Assembly: GCA_009659895.1 (NCBI GenBank)
Contig: PUXX01000027.1
Location: forward strand, 1-33,905
DNA: 33,905 nucleotides
Origin: Campylobacterota bacterium
GTDB taxonomy: Bacteria > Campylobacterota > Campylobacteria > Campylobacterales > Nitratiruptoraceae
Reading direction: 5' to 3'
Each line of letters starts with the position of its first letter. Within the stretch, counting starts at the first letter, position 1. The notes under the pieces are model-generated. The model made no database searches and was not told where the DNA came from. It was given only the letters and a program-made list of their open reading frames with translations. The position numbers were made by a program, and so were the translations under genes. Shown piece by piece: positions 7,462 to 16,071 of the stretch.

Positions 7462-8150
7462 AAGCTGTAGACGATGGTGGCTTTGGTGACGGTGTCGGTG
7501 CTCTTTTTGCCCGCTGGCGGGAGATGGTCGTAGGTCAACTCAAAGGAGATCTTAAAACTCAGCGCCCGGACGATATGCAGCTGCAGGGAGCTTTCGAAAT
7601 CGATCTCATAATCTTGTGATTTTTCTATGTTTTCTATGATGTCGATGGTGGTCTTGAGGCGATTTTTTTTGGTGAGGCGATAGAGATGGTGGAGCTGGGC
7701 TTTGGCGTAGTGGAAGTTCTCGTGGGGCTGATTGGTGTAGTTGTTGCGGCGTAGCTCATATCCTAGCTTGAGGCTGAGTCGCTTGGTAGGTGTGTGGATG
7801 AGTCTATAGCCAAGCCCTGGGTTGATGCTGTACTGCTGGTCGTAGCCTTGGAAGACGTTGCGCAAAAATCCCAGATAAAAATAGGAGAAAAATTTGCGAG
7901 AATAAAGACGTGTGAGCTCCATTCTGGCACGGTAGCGCTCGTTGTTCTTGTCTCCGTATCTGGTGGAGTAGAGGATGTCGCCTCTGAATTTGAGGGTGGT
8001 CTTTGGATCTGGGTGGGTTCGCAGATGATAGGCTGCGGTGATGGAGTTTGTCTGGGTATTGCCCGTGGTGCCAAAGTAGCCAAACTCCACCTTTTGCTTC
8101 GTCTGTGCCATGGCGCAAAGGCAGAGCATCAACAGCCAGAGCCTTCTCAT
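7458..8150 (-). CDS. DUF481 (YdiY-like) outer-membrane beta-barrel protein
   Basis: A 230-residue protein with a signal peptide (MRRLWLLMLCLCAMAQ). The mature part opens with EFGYFGTTGNTQTNS, the hallmark of DUF481/YdiY salt-induced outer-membrane proteins, followed by alternating polar and aromatic strands and a final aromatic residue (VYSF) as expected for a barrel recognised by BamA. The function is not known in detail. The start at 8150 follows AGGAGAG on the minus strand; the longer open frame to 8351 would run into pyrG and lacks a signal peptide. It is divergent from pyrG and convergent with the YgjP-like gene, overlapping it by four bases. Confidence 0.85.
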   Translation of the reverse strand: MRRLWLLMLCLCAMAQTKQKVEFGYFGTTGNTQTNSITAAYHLRTHPDPKTTLKFRGDILYSTRYGDKNNERYRARMELTRLYSRKFFSYFYLGFLRNVFQGYDQQYSINPGLGYRLIHTPTKRLSLKLGYELRRNNYTNQPHENFHYAKAQLHHLYRLTKKNRLKTTIDIIENIEKSQDYEIDFESSLQLHIVRALSFKISFELTYDHLPPAGKKSTDTVTKATIVYSF

Positions 8151-8168
8151 CCTCTCTCCTTTTGGCAA

Positions 8169-8177
8169 ATTGTACCA
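8169..8177 (-). promoter_or_regulatory. Extended -10 promoter of the DUF481 gene
   Basis: On the minus strand the sequence reads TGGTACAAT, an extended -10 (TGnTACAAT), 19 bases before the start codon. A TTGCTT 16 bases upstream of the hexamer is a possible -35. Confidence 0.6.
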
Positions 8178-8182
8178 CATTG

Positions 8183-8201
8183 CAATCTTTAAGCAAGATT
8201 G
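8183..8201. promoter_or_regulatory. 19-base perfect palindrome between two divergent promoters
   Basis: CAATCTT and AAGATTG form a perfect 7-base inverted repeat with a 5-base spacer. It sits in the -35 region of both the DUF481 promoter and the pyrG promoter, a natural operator position. The binding protein is unknown. Confidence 0.5.
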
Positions 8202-8204
8202 AGA

Positions 8205-8210
8205 TAAAAT
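8205..8210 (+). promoter_or_regulatory. -10 element of the pyrG-recJ operon
   Basis: TAAAAT lies 25 bases before the pyrG ATG. TTGCAA at 8180-8185 is a possible but widely spaced -35. Confidence 0.55.
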
Positions 8211-8235
8211 TAACCTTAAAAAACGAAGGCTTGAT

Positions 8236-9858
8236 ATGACGCGATATATCTTCGTTACCGGAGGGGTGCTCAGCTCCCTTGGCAAAGGGATCTCAAGTGC
8301 CAGTATCGGCGCGCTTTTGAAAAATAGCGGACTAGACGTCTCCATTCTCAAGATCGATCCCTATATCAATGTCGATCCAGGCACCATGAGTCCACTTGAG
8401 CATGGAGAGGTCTTCGTCACCGCCGATGGAGCGGAGACAGATCTAGATCTTGGCCATTATGAGCGATTTTTGGATGTCAAACTCTCAAAAGACAACAACT
8501 TCACCACCGGCCAGGTCTACATGTCGGTGATCCAGCGTGAGCGCAAAGGAGACTATCTGGGCAAAACCATCCAGGTCGTCCCCCATATCGTCGATGAGAT
8601 CAAGAACCGCATCAAAAAAGCGGGCAGGGGTAAGGATGTGCTCATCGTCGAGCTTGGAGGGACAGTAGGAGATATCGAAGGGCTGCCCTTTTTGGAGGCG
8701 ATTAGGGAGCTGACCCACGATATGGGTCCTCACAAGGCCTACAATATCCACGTCACACTGGTCCCTTATATCGCAGCTGCCGGAGAGCTCAAGACCAAGC
8801 CGACCCAGCACAGCGTCCAAGAGCTTCGCCGTATCGGTATCAGTCCCGATATGATCATAGCCAGATCCGAGCGTCCTTTGCCCAAAGATGTCAAAGAGAA
8901 GATCGCAAGAAGCTGCGGGATCCCTAGCCAAAGCGTCATCGAGGCCAAGGATGCAGAGACCATCTACAAAGTGCCTCTAAACTTCCTGCGCCAAGATATC
9001 CTGGGCCCCATCTCCCATCAGCTGCGCCTTGGCAGCCTTCAGCCTCAGATGGATGAGTGGGATCTGATTGTCAAGAAGATCATCGCACCAAAAGATGAGG
9101 TGACCATCGCGTTTGTGGGCAAATATCTAGGTCTCAAAGAGTCCTACAAATCCCTGACCGAAGCGCTGGTCCACGCTGGAGCTGCTTTGGATACTAGGGT
9201 CCATATCAAATGGGTCGATAGTGAGCTCATAGAGGCAGAGGGTGTAGAGCCCTTTTTGAAGGATGTGGACGGAGTGCTGGTAGCTGGCGGATTTGGTGAG
9301 AGGGGAGTGGAGGGCAAGATCGAAGCGATCCGACACGCCAGAGAGCACAAGATCCCCTATCTTGGGATCTGTTTGGGGATGCAGCTTAGTATCATAGAGT
9401 TTGCCAGAAACGTATTGGGTATCAAAGAGGCCAACTCCATGGAGTTCGATCCCAATACCCAGGCCCCCTTTGTCTATCTCATAGACGAATTCATCGACAC
9501 CTCCGGCCAAAAGCAGATCCGTACCCACACCTCCCCTATGGGTGGGACCATGCGTCTTGGGGAGTATGCCTGCAAAGTCAAGGAAGGCACCAGGCTCTGG
9601 GAAGCCTATGATCACAGTCCCGTCATCTATGAGCGTCACCGCCACAGATACGAGGCCAATCCCAAATACCGCTCCATGCTGGAGCAAAATGGGATGACGG
9701 TGAGCGGTGAGAGCGAAGAGGGGCTCATCGAGGCGGTGGAGATCGAGGATCATCCATGGTTTGTGGGTGTACAGTTCCATCCAGAGTTTACCTCCCATCT
9801 TCAAAAGCCCAATCCACTCATCAAGGCCTTCATCGACAACGCACTGCGCAATAAATGA
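8236..9858 (+). CDS. pyrG: CTP synthase
   Basis: A 540-residue enzyme of normal family length that makes CTP from UTP, ATP and glutamine, the last step of pyrimidine nucleotide synthesis. The N-terminal synthetase domain starts with [16 protein letters not shown] (P-loop-like) and contains [15 protein letters not shown] and the HYERFLD segment. The C-terminal class I glutaminase domain carries the nucleophile Cys379 in GICLGMQ and the FHPEF motif with the catalytic His and Glu. ATG 8236 opens directly on the conserved N-terminus. The stop overlaps recJ in ATGA. Confidence 0.98.
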   Translation: MTRYIFVTGGVLSSLGKGISSASIGALLKNSGLDVSILKIDPYINVDPGTMSPLEHGEVFVTADGAETDLDLGHYERFLDVKLSKDNNFTTGQVYMSVIQRERKGDYLGKTIQVVPHIVDEIKNRIKKAGRGKDVLIVELGGTVGDIEGLPFLEAIRELTHDMGPHKAYNIHVTLVPYIAAAGELKTKPTQHSVQELRRIGISPDMIIARSERPLPKDVKEKIARSCGIPSQSVIEAKDAETIYKVPLNFLRQDILGPISHQLRLGSLQPQMDEWDLIVKKIIAPKDEVTIAFVGKYLGLKESYKSLTEALVHAGAALDTRVHIKWVDSELIEAEGVEPFLKDVDGVLVAGGFGERGVEGKIEAIRHAREHKIPYLGICLGMQLSIIEFARNVLGIKEANSMEFDPNTQAPFVYLIDEFIDTSGQKQIRTHTSPMGGTMRLGEYACKVKEGTRLWEAYDHSPVIYERHRHRYEANPKYRSMLEQNGMTVSGESEEGLIEAVEIEDHPWFVGVQFHPEFTSHLQKPNPLIKAFIDNALRNK

Positions 9859-11423
9859 GACGACTTACAAAAAAAGATGTCGAGGCGATTTTGGCCAGGA
9901 GATTTGCCGAGGGGTTCTTGAAGCTCTCCTCCTTGCCCCAGCCCCAAAGCCTCAAAGATATCACCAAAGCAGCCCAGAGGATCAAAAGAGCGGTCGATGG
10001 CAGGGAGAGGATCGCTATCGTGGGTGATTATGACGTGGATGGGGTGGTCTCGACTGCTTTGATGGAGGAGTTTTTTGACTATCTGGGCTATCCCGTCACC
10101 ACCATCATTCCCAACCGCTTCAAGCACGGCTATGGCCTAAGTCCAAAAGTGATCGAGGAGCTGGGGGATGTGGATCTTATCATCACCGTCGATAATGGTA
10201 TCAGCGCCTTGCAAGCAGCAAGGCTTTGCCAAGAGAGGGGGATCGATCTTATCATCACCGACCATCATACCCCTGGCGCTGAGCTGCCCCAAGCCTACGC
10301 CATCGTCAATCCCAAGCAGCAAGGATGTGGCTTTGAGTATAGCGAGATCTGTGGCGCTCAGGTGGCGTGGTTTTTGATAGGGGAGCTCAAGAGGGTCTTT
10401 GGGCTGGATCTGGATATGAGGGCTTTTTTGGATCTGCTGGTGCTGGCCATCATTGCCGACGTGATGCCTCTGCGCCACATCAACCGTCCCTTGGTCCAAG
10501 CTGGGCTAAAGGCTTTTGGGCAGAGTCAAAGGCCGGCGATACGATATTTAAGAGCTGTTTTGAAAAAGGAGGCGATCAGCAGCGAGGATGTTGGATTTGG
10601 TGTCGCACCCTTGCTCAATAGCGCCGGACGGATGGAGGATGCCTCTTTGGCGCTGGAGTTTCTAAGAGCGCCAGATTTTATGAGTGCTCAGATCCTTCAT
10701 GAGCGGCTCTCCTTGCTCAATGCCCGCAGAAAGGCTCAGGAGCGAAAGGTATTTGAGGAGGCCCTGGCGTTTGTAAAAGATGATGATCCTATCATCCTCT
10801 GTGCGGGCGATGACTGGAGCGAGGGGGTGGTGGGAATCGTCGCGGCTAGATTGACGGATCGCTTCAAAAAACCCTCTATCGTCCTGACAAAAAGCAAGGA
10901 TCTGCTCAAAGGAAGTGGCAGGAGCCTGGGAGATGTGGATCTCTTTGCTCTTTTGCAAGAGAGCAGCCACTTTTTAGAAGGGTTTGGCGGACACAAAAAG
11001 GCCGCAGGACTGAGTCTATATCCCAAAAATCTCCCCCTCTTTCGCCGCTCCATCCAAGAGGCTGCCTCCCAGATCCCAAAAGAGGCCTTTTTGGATGATG
11101 AGGGGGTATTGGGTGAGCTTCCTTTATCAGAGGTGGACTGGGAGTTGATGGAGATCTTGGAGCGGTTCGCTCCCTATGGAGAGAGCAATCCTTCTCCCAA
11201 ATTTGCTGCCAGGAGCGTGGAGGTGCTGGAGTGGCGTATGGTCGGGCAAAAGGAGGAGCATCTGCTCATGACCCTCAGGGAGGGAAACAAGATCTTCAAA
11301 GGGATCTGGTTTCGCAGCCCTTTAGAACCTGCCAAAAATTTCGTCGATATCGTCTACCAACCGATCAAAAATATTTATAGAAATGAGATTAACATTCAAT
11401 TATATATCAGTAAAATTGTATGA
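9855..11423 (+). CDS. recJ: Single-stranded-DNA-specific exonuclease RecJ
   Basis: A 522-residue 5'-3' single-strand exonuclease used in recombination and mismatch or base-excision repair. The DHH domain shows the metal-binding motifs DYDVDG (58-63), VDNG (112-115) and DHH (136-138). The DHHA1 domain shows [10 protein letters not shown] and [11 protein letters not shown] (about 355-395), and an OB-like C-terminus follows. ATG 9855 overlaps the pyrG stop, so the two genes are translationally coupled. No terminator hairpin is visible after the stop. Confidence 0.95.
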   Translation: MRRLTKKDVEAILARRFAEGFLKLSSLPQPQSLKDITKAAQRIKRAVDGRERIAIVGDYDVDGVVSTALMEEFFDYLGYPVTTIIPNRFKHGYGLSPKVIEELGDVDLIITVDNGISALQAARLCQERGIDLIITDHHTPGAELPQAYAIVNPKQQGCGFEYSEICGAQVAWFLIGELKRVFGLDLDMRAFLDLLVLAIIADVMPLRHINRPLVQAGLKAFGQSQRPAIRYLRAVLKKEAISSEDVGFGVAPLLNSAGRMEDASLALEFLRAPDFMSAQILHERLSLLNARRKAQERKVFEEALAFVKDDDPIILCAGDDWSEGVVGIVAARLTDRFKKPSIVLTKSKDLLKGSGRSLGDVDLFALLQESSHFLEGFGGHKKAAGLSLYPKNLPLFRRSIQEAASQIPKEAFLDDEGVLGELPLSEVDWELMEILERFAPYGESNPSPKFAARSVEVLEWRMVGQKEEHLLMTLREGNKIFKGIWFRSPLEPAKNFVDIVYQPIKNIYRNEINIQLYISKIV

Positions 11424-11492
11424 CGTCAAAAGTTTTTCTTATTTTCGCTCAAATTTTCCCCTACTTTAAGAAGTTTTTTGCCATTTGTTTCT

Positions 11493-11498
11493 TATAAT
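11493..11498 (+). promoter_or_regulatory. -10 promoter element of the sqr gene
   Basis: A perfect TATAAT lies 32 bases before the sqr ATG in the 107-base gap after recJ. The upstream part is T-rich with no clear -35. AAGGAG at 11519-11524 is the ribosome-binding site. Confidence 0.7.
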
Positions 11499-11530
11499 AT
11501 GCGAATATGTAACAATCGAAGGAGTGTGTA

Positions 11531-13021
11531 ATGGATAAAGAGATCAAAAGCTTTGAAGAGGCGCTAGAGGAGGTGCGCCACAAGGAGGGGCTCTCCAGAC
11601 GGGATGCTCTTAAGATCATGGGAATCTCCTCTGCTGCAGTGCTTACTGGTGGAGTGAGTCAGGCCAAAGCAGCGACAGAGGCCAAGGCTTCTGGCGCAAA
11701 AGGTCGAGTCCTCATTGTCGGTGGTGGCCTTGCTGGGATGAGTACGGCAGCAAGACTCATGCGCCAAGCCGATGGACTCCAGATCACCGTGGTGGAGCCA
11801 AATCCTAGAAGTGTCTCCTATCAGCCGGGACTCACTCTCATTGGTGGCTATGAGTGGCAGCCTAGCGATATTTTGTATCAGACTGCAGATTTTGTCCCTA
11901 GCGGGGTGACCTGGGTGCAGGATAAGGTGGTGGAGTTTGATCCAAAGGGCAACAAGGTCAAGACAGCCAAGGGCAAAACTATTGAGTATGATGTGATGAT
12001 CGTAGCAGGTGGACTTGAGCTGGCTTTCGATAAGATCAAAGGCCTCGAGGAGGTAGGGACTCTCTATACGCTGGGCCAAAACGAAAAAGCGGCTCAGATC
12101 CTGGCCAAAGGAAATGCTGCCTCCTTGTATTTTGTCGATGGCGCCGTGCAGATGAAGAAAAATCTGGCTGCCTTCATCGAAGCTGCCAAGAGCGGCAAAA
12201 AGGTCAAGGGTATCTATACCCATCCAAACACTCCTATCAAGTGTGGTGGAGCGCCCAAGAAGATTCTCTTTTTGACCGATTCCAATCTTCGCATCAAAGG
12301 CGGACGGGAAAACGCGGAGCTGGTATTTTATCCAAACGGCGGCAAGATGTTTGGTGTGCCTGAGTACCATGAGGCGATCTTGAAGCTTTTTCACGAAAAA
12401 GATCTCAAGTATCACTACAAGCACAATCTCATCGGCATCGATCTTGACAAAAAAATCGCCATATTCGACAAACACGATCGCACCAAAAAGGTCTACGATC
12501 CAGATCTGGAAGAAGAGGTCGAAGAGGTGATCCACGAGACGGTGGAGGTGCCCTACGACATGATCCATATCACTCCTCCTATGAAGGCTCCCGATCTTAT
12601 CGGAAAATCACCGGTGGGCAGCTCCAAAGGCTTTGTGCCTGTCAATTTTGAGACTCTCCAGCATGTCAAATATAAAAACGTCTTCGCTCTTGGAGATATC
12701 GCTGCTGTGCCTCTGGGCAAGACGGGAGGAAGCGCCAGGAAGCAGTACAAGGTCGTGGTCGACAATGTCATCGCCGTGCTTGAGGGCAAAGAGCCAAAAG
12801 CCAAGTACAACGGCTACACCGTCTGTCCTTTGATCACGGAGATCGGCAAGGTGATGCTGGCGGAGTTTAAATGGGCAGATCCGGCCAACGGGGACTATCA
12901 TGGCGTCGTGGCTCCATCCTTCCCGCTCGATCCGACCAAGCCACGCTGGATCTACTGGCTGCTCAAGGTCTATTTGCTCAAGCCTATGACACAGTACGGC
13001 ATGCTCAAAGGGCTAGCCTAA
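11531..13021 (+). CDS. sqr: Tat-exported sulfide:quinone oxidoreductase, type II-like
   Basis: A 496-residue flavoprotein expected to oxidise sulfide to sulfane sulfur and pass electrons to quinone at the periplasmic face of the membrane. The N-terminus has a twin-arginine signal (SRRDALK, 22-28, then a hydrophobic run to about 47). FAD-binding motifs are VGGGLAG (63-69) and FALGDIAAVP. Two hallmark SQR segments contain the only two cysteines in the protein: TPIKCGGAPKK (Cys238) and YTVCPLITEIGKVMLAEF (Cys432). Having this pair and no third cysteine matches type II SQR, the group that includes eukaryotic SQOR. The C-terminal WIYWLLKVYLLKPMTQYGM is amphipathic and probably anchors the enzyme. 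The length is above the roughly 400-430 usual for SQRs, owing to the signal peptide and an acidic insert (DPDLEEEVEEV). A flavocytochrome c flavoprotein subunit is an alternative, but no cytochrome partner lies nearby. Confidence 0.88.
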   Translation: MDKEIKSFEEALEEVRHKEGLSRRDALKIMGISSAAVLTGGVSQAKAATEAKASGAKGRVLIVGGGLAGMSTAARLMRQADGLQITVVEPNPRSVSYQPGLTLIGGYEWQPSDILYQTADFVPSGVTWVQDKVVEFDPKGNKVKTAKGKTIEYDVMIVAGGLELAFDKIKGLEEVGTLYTLGQNEKAAQILAKGNAASLYFVDGAVQMKKNLAAFIEAAKSGKKVKGIYTHPNTPIKCGGAPKKILFLTDSNLRIKGGRENAELVFYPNGGKMFGVPEYHEAILKLFHEKDLKYHYKHNLIGIDLDKKIAIFDKHDRTKKVYDPDLEEEVEEVIHETVEVPYDMIHITPPMKAPDLIGKSPVGSSKGFVPVNFETLQHVKYKNVFALGDIAAVPLGKTGGSARKQYKVVVDNVIAVLEGKEPKAKYNGYTVCPLITEIGKVMLAEFKWADPANGDYHGVVAPSFPLDPTKPRWIYWLLKVYLLKPMTQYGMLKGLA

Positions 13022-13024
13022 GAA

Positions 13025-13046
13025 CCAAAGGCCTTCGGGCTTTTGG
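13025..13046 (+). other. C(UUCG)G hairpin between sqr and the next gene
   Basis: CCAAAGGCC and GGCTTTTGG pair over nine positions (one G-T) around the extra-stable TTCG tetraloop with a C-G closing pair. It begins four bases after the sqr stop codon. No T-run follows, so it is unlikely to be an ordinary terminator. A 3' stabiliser or processing barrier for sqr mRNA is plausible. Confidence 0.6.
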
Positions 13047-13060
13047 CGAAAAGGGGGAGT

Positions 13061-13309
13061 ATGAAGCAAAGAGTCTTGAAAGAGTTGGGAATATTTCTCT
13101 TTTTGTTCTTTTTCCTATCGATCTGGATGCACTACCAAGAGTGGCTAGACCATCCCATAGAGCATATCAAAGCGCTGCCTGAGAGTCAGTTTGGGATCTT
13201 CCATCCTCTTGTCTTTACCTTTTTTGTCTATATCTTGATCTTGATCGTGCGGATCTTCATCAAAATAGCCAAAAGATTCATCGAAACAGGTGCGAAGAGG
13301 GGCGTCTAA
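13061..13309 (+). CDS. Small two-helix membrane protein downstream of sqr
   Basis: An 82-residue protein with two membrane helices (about residues 9-26 and 47-66), a loop containing HYQEWLDHPIEHIKALPES between them, and a basic C-terminus. The helix and charge layout suggests both termini inside and the loop in the periplasm, where the SQR would be. I do not recognise the family. ATG 13061 has AGGGGGAG just upstream; a TTG at 13043 in the same frame falls within the hairpin and is less likely. With only the 39-base gap after sqr it is probably co-expressed with it and could help anchor or support it, which is inference. Confidence 0.7.
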   Translation: MKQRVLKELGIFLFLFFFLSIWMHYQEWLDHPIEHIKALPESQFGIFHPLVFTFFVYILILIVRIFIKIAKRFIETGAKRGV

Positions 13310-13315
13310 GCCCTT

Positions 13316-14797
13316 CTAAAGAGTCGTTGGCCAAAAACTTACGCTATTTTCTTCTATTTTGGCTTTTAGCCCCTCTATTTTTTGGTATTTGAAGGTGCCT
13401 TTTGGGGTTATGCCGCTTAGTTTGTAGATCTTGTCGGTGCCGTTGACATTTTTGTATAGAACCCAGTCGAACCTCCCATCCTTGTCCTTGTCATAGTCTC
13501 CCAGGTAGATCATATTCCAAGAATCGGGAGTGATCCTAGGAGTGATATCGACTCTTTTCCAGCCAAAAACGTTCTCTTGGGTGGGTGATGCTCCCTGAAG
13601 CTGGTAGACTTTGTGAGATGGGGTGACAAAGATCCAGTCAAATGCCTCGTCGACACCATCGAAGTCGTGTGGGGTGAACGTGCCACTTTTTTGGAAGGTT
13701 TTGGTAAGCAAGAAGAATCGCAGATCGATTCTAGAAGTATTGGTATCCACTACAAAGACCCCTCTCTCAGTAGCCAGGTAGATCAGATCTTTTGTCGGGT
13801 ATGCGGCGATATCTAGAGGCGTGCCTGTCTCGTCCAAGGAGATGGTCTGGAATAGGAGCTGCGCCTTTTGGGTAGTAGGGACAATTTTGAGATTTTGTGC
13901 TATGGAGCTATCGGTTTGATGGGAGAGGATTTGGTGGTTGTCCACGACTATCAAGCTATCATGGGTGAAGGCAAAGGTGCGGTTGAGATCGGTAGAGTCT
14001 GCGATGGCCAGGATCGGATCGTGGATAAGGTCTCTATCCAAAAGATAGATCTCATCACCATCTGTGATCCCATAGAGTCCGCCGTCATGCTCACCGGTCT
14101 TGGTGAGATAGGATCCGCCAAAGCACCAGTGCTCCTCGTCGATGACCGATACGGTCTCGATGGAGATTCCAGGTATCAAAGGGATACGCTGGGCATGGAG
14201 AGTGCCGTTCCAAAAGACCTCAAAGGCTCCGATACCTTTGTGTCCCAGGGCCATCAATCCTATGAAATAGGTGGGGGATGAAGAGATGGTGCTGATCTCT
14301 TTAGCGGGGGCTGGTGGCAAGGAAGTGGCGGTGACCGTGGGCCTGGTCGGATCTTGGAGATCGATGATGGAGACAAGATCCCTTGCGCTTGTGGGATCGT
14401 AGGAGGCCACGACGACGAAGTCATTTTCCACGGCACATGTGAGGGGGATCTGATCGAGAGATTTTTGCCCTATGGGTGTGGGGCTGGCAGGATCGCTGAT
14501 ATCCAGGATCGTGATAGTCGAAGTATCCTCAAGTCCGTGAAGGAGCAGGAGTGCGTAATTTTCCCAAAGGGCGATATCGGCTACGTTGGAGCTGGTCAAA
14601 TAGCGCCCGATCTGTTTTGGGGATAGGGGCTTGGAGATATCATAAACAATAGCTACGTGCTTCTTTGACGAAACCAGCAAAAGCGCTTTGGCAGGATCTA
14701 GAGCGATGGCGCTAGATGGGGTAGGGATGAGATGAGCCACTCTGTCGCTAGCCCATAGATGGCCTAAAAGTGTGAGGATGGTGATGAGTCGAAACAT
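13316..14797 (-). CDS. Exported LVIVD-repeat beta-propeller protein with C-terminal Phe-Asp-Trp repeats
   Basis: A 493-residue protein with a signal peptide (MFRLITILTLLGHLWAS), so periplasmic or surface-exposed. Repeats of the LVIVD type follow, each with a strand ending in a hydrophobic-V/I-D-I-S/Q-D-P turn (VYDISKPLSP, ILDISDPASP, IIDLQDPTRP), which predicts a beta-propeller over about residues 20-365. The C-terminal part has two repeats centred on FDW: DFDGVDEAFDWIFV (about 385) and DYDKDKDGRFDWVLY (about 440), each followed by a KxYxLxG strand. The second has a DxDxDG calcium-type loop, so the repeats look like diverged VCBS/FG-GAP units. The same architecture recurs in the protein at 17317-19209. 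The function is unknown; adhesion or binding of a surface ligand is a guess. The end lies six bases from the convergent small membrane gene. Confidence 0.75.
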   Translation of the reverse strand: MFRLITILTLLGHLWASDRVAHLIPTPSSAIALDPAKALLLVSSKKHVAIVYDISKPLSPKQIGRYLTSSNVADIALWENYALLLLHGLEDTSTITILDISDPASPTPIGQKSLDQIPLTCAVENDFVVVASYDPTSARDLVSIIDLQDPTRPTVTATSLPPAPAKEISTISSSPTYFIGLMALGHKGIGAFEVFWNGTLHAQRIPLIPGISIETVSVIDEEHWCFGGSYLTKTGEHDGGLYGITDGDEIYLLDRDLIHDPILAIADSTDLNRTFAFTHDSLIVVDNHQILSHQTDSSIAQNLKIVPTTQKAQLLFQTISLDETGTPLDIAAYPTKDLIYLATERGVFVVDTNTSRIDLRFFLLTKTFQKSGTFTPHDFDGVDEAFDWIFVTPSHKVYQLQGASPTQENVFGWKRVDITPRITPDSWNMIYLGDYDKDKDGRFDWVLYKNVNGTDKIYKLSGITPKGTFKYQKIEGLKAKIEENSVSFWPTTL

Positions 14798-14836
14798 GAG
14801 AAAGACCTTTTTTGTGGATTTGCCAGACCTTTCTCT

Positions 14837-14842
14837 ATGATA
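14837..14842 (-). promoter_or_regulatory. Possible -10 element of the LVIVD protein gene
   Basis: TATCAT on the minus strand, about 40 bases before the start codon in the 68-base gap after pgi. Weak match and no clear -35, so read-through from pgi is equally possible. Confidence 0.3.
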
Positions 14843-14865
14843 GGACGATCGATATGAATATTGGC

Positions 14866-16071
14866 TTAAAATTTCTCTTTGAGGATCTTTTTGCCAAGCT
14901 CCACGCCGGGCTGATTGTAGGTGTCGATCCCAAAAAGAGCCCCTACGGCGGATGTGAGGAGCTGGTAGTAGATGATGAGCTCTCCTATGTTTTTGGCCTT
15001 GATGCTACCGATCTCGATGAGATCGACCGGGACTCCTTGCATCATCACCGACTCCATCGTCGCTTCACACTCTTTGTTGATAAGTTCGTTGAAGGTGTGG
15101 CCATTGACGAAGTCGGTGGACTCTAGATGGGGCAGGGAGATCTGGGGGATCTTGATATGGTTGCGAAACTCCTTGACCTTGAGGAATGTCACACTCTTAT
15201 CCAAGGGACCGTCGATGAGGAGCTGCAAGAAGGAGTGCTGATCGATCGATCCGATATGGGCGATCGGAGTGAGTCCGATCCTCTCATCTCCTTTTCTTTT
15301 ACCCAGGGACTCCCCCCAAAGCTGCTCATACCAGCGGTTGAAGTCCAAAAGCATGCTGGAGTAGGAGAAGAGGACATTCATCTTGATATCGGGATAGTGG
15401 CTGTAATAAAAGGCAGCTTTTTTTAGGATATGGTCGGCTCTGTGGGCGAAAAAGTCGATGACAAGCTTACCAGCCCCTAGCAAGAGATTTTCCGTATCGA
15501 ATCCAGCGATGGTAAGAGGCACGATCCCTACAGCGCTAAGGACCGAGAAGCGTCCTCCCACGTTGGGCGGGATGTTGTAGACGGGGACCCCTTTGTCACT
15601 GCCCAGACGCTCCAGAGGAGAGCCTGGATCGGTGATGAAGATGAGGTTGTCCTTTTGGAACTCCAGCTCAAAGTGCTTGATGGCAGCTTTGAAGATGGAG
15701 ATGGTCTCTATGGTGGTGCCGGATTTGGAGATGACGATGAAGAGGGTTTCGTTCTTTTTGATCCGTGAGAATTTGTCCTCCAGATCGATGGGGTCTGGGT
15801 TTTCCAGGAAGATGATCTCCTTGTGGTGGATACGGTGTCGAAGAAGCTCATAGATCGCCTTGGTCCCCAAGGATGAACCCCCGATACCGATGATGGCGAT
15901 CTTTTTGATATGGGGGTAGTTGGGGATGCGCTCTAAAAGTCTCATAGAGCTAAAGGGCAGATCATAATATCCCGTGACACCTCTTTGGCGCTCTAGGACC
16001 AGACTCTCAAAAGCCTTTTGCATCAAGGGCTCAAGAGCTTTGGTATCGAAGTGGAGCTCATAGCGTATCAT
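14866..16071 (-). CDS. pgi: Glucose-6-phosphate isomerase
   Basis: A 401-residue cytoplasmic enzyme that interconverts glucose 6-phosphate and fructose 6-phosphate. It has the SIS-domain phosphate site GIGGSSLG (62-69), the second phosphate loop SKSGTT (115-120), the NVGGRFSVLS signature carrying the catalytic arginine region, and a C-terminal QPGVELGKKI segment with the conserved lysine. It is the short form (about 400 residues against about 545 in E. coli) usual in Campylobacterota and some Gram-positives. The start overlaps the end of bpt by 14 bases, so the two are translationally coupled. In organisms like this it serves gluconeogenesis and sugar-nucleotide supply rather than sugar use, which is inference. 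Confidence 0.95.
   Translation of the reverse strand: MIRYELHFDTKALEPLMQKAFESLVLERQRGVTGYYDLPFSSMRLLERIPNYPHIKKIAIIGIGGSSLGTKAIYELLRHRIHHKEIIFLENPDPIDLEDKFSRIKKNETLFIVISKSGTTIETISIFKAAIKHFELEFQKDNLIFITDPGSPLERLGSDKGVPVYNIPPNVGGRFSVLSAVGIVPLTIAGFDTENLLLGAGKLVIDFFAHRADHILKKAAFYYSHYPDIKMNVLFSYSSMLLDFNRWYEQLWGESLGKRKGDERIGLTPIAHIGSIDQHSFLQLLIDGPLDKSVTFLKVKEFRNHIKIPQISLPHLESTDFVNGHTFNELINKECEATMESVMMQGVPVDLIEIGSIKAKNIGELIIYYQLLTSAVGALFGIDTYNQPGVELGKKILKEKF

Noticed and set aside
7794-8192. Plus-strand open frame opposite the DUF481 gene
   Set aside because: The minus-strand protein has a signal peptide, a ribosome-binding site and a barrel pattern; the plus-strand reading has none of these.
11421-11428. 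TGACGTCA palindrome at the end of recJ
   Set aside because: It coincides with the recJ stop codon, is only eight bases long and is about 65 bases from the next -10. Nothing else supports a regulatory role.
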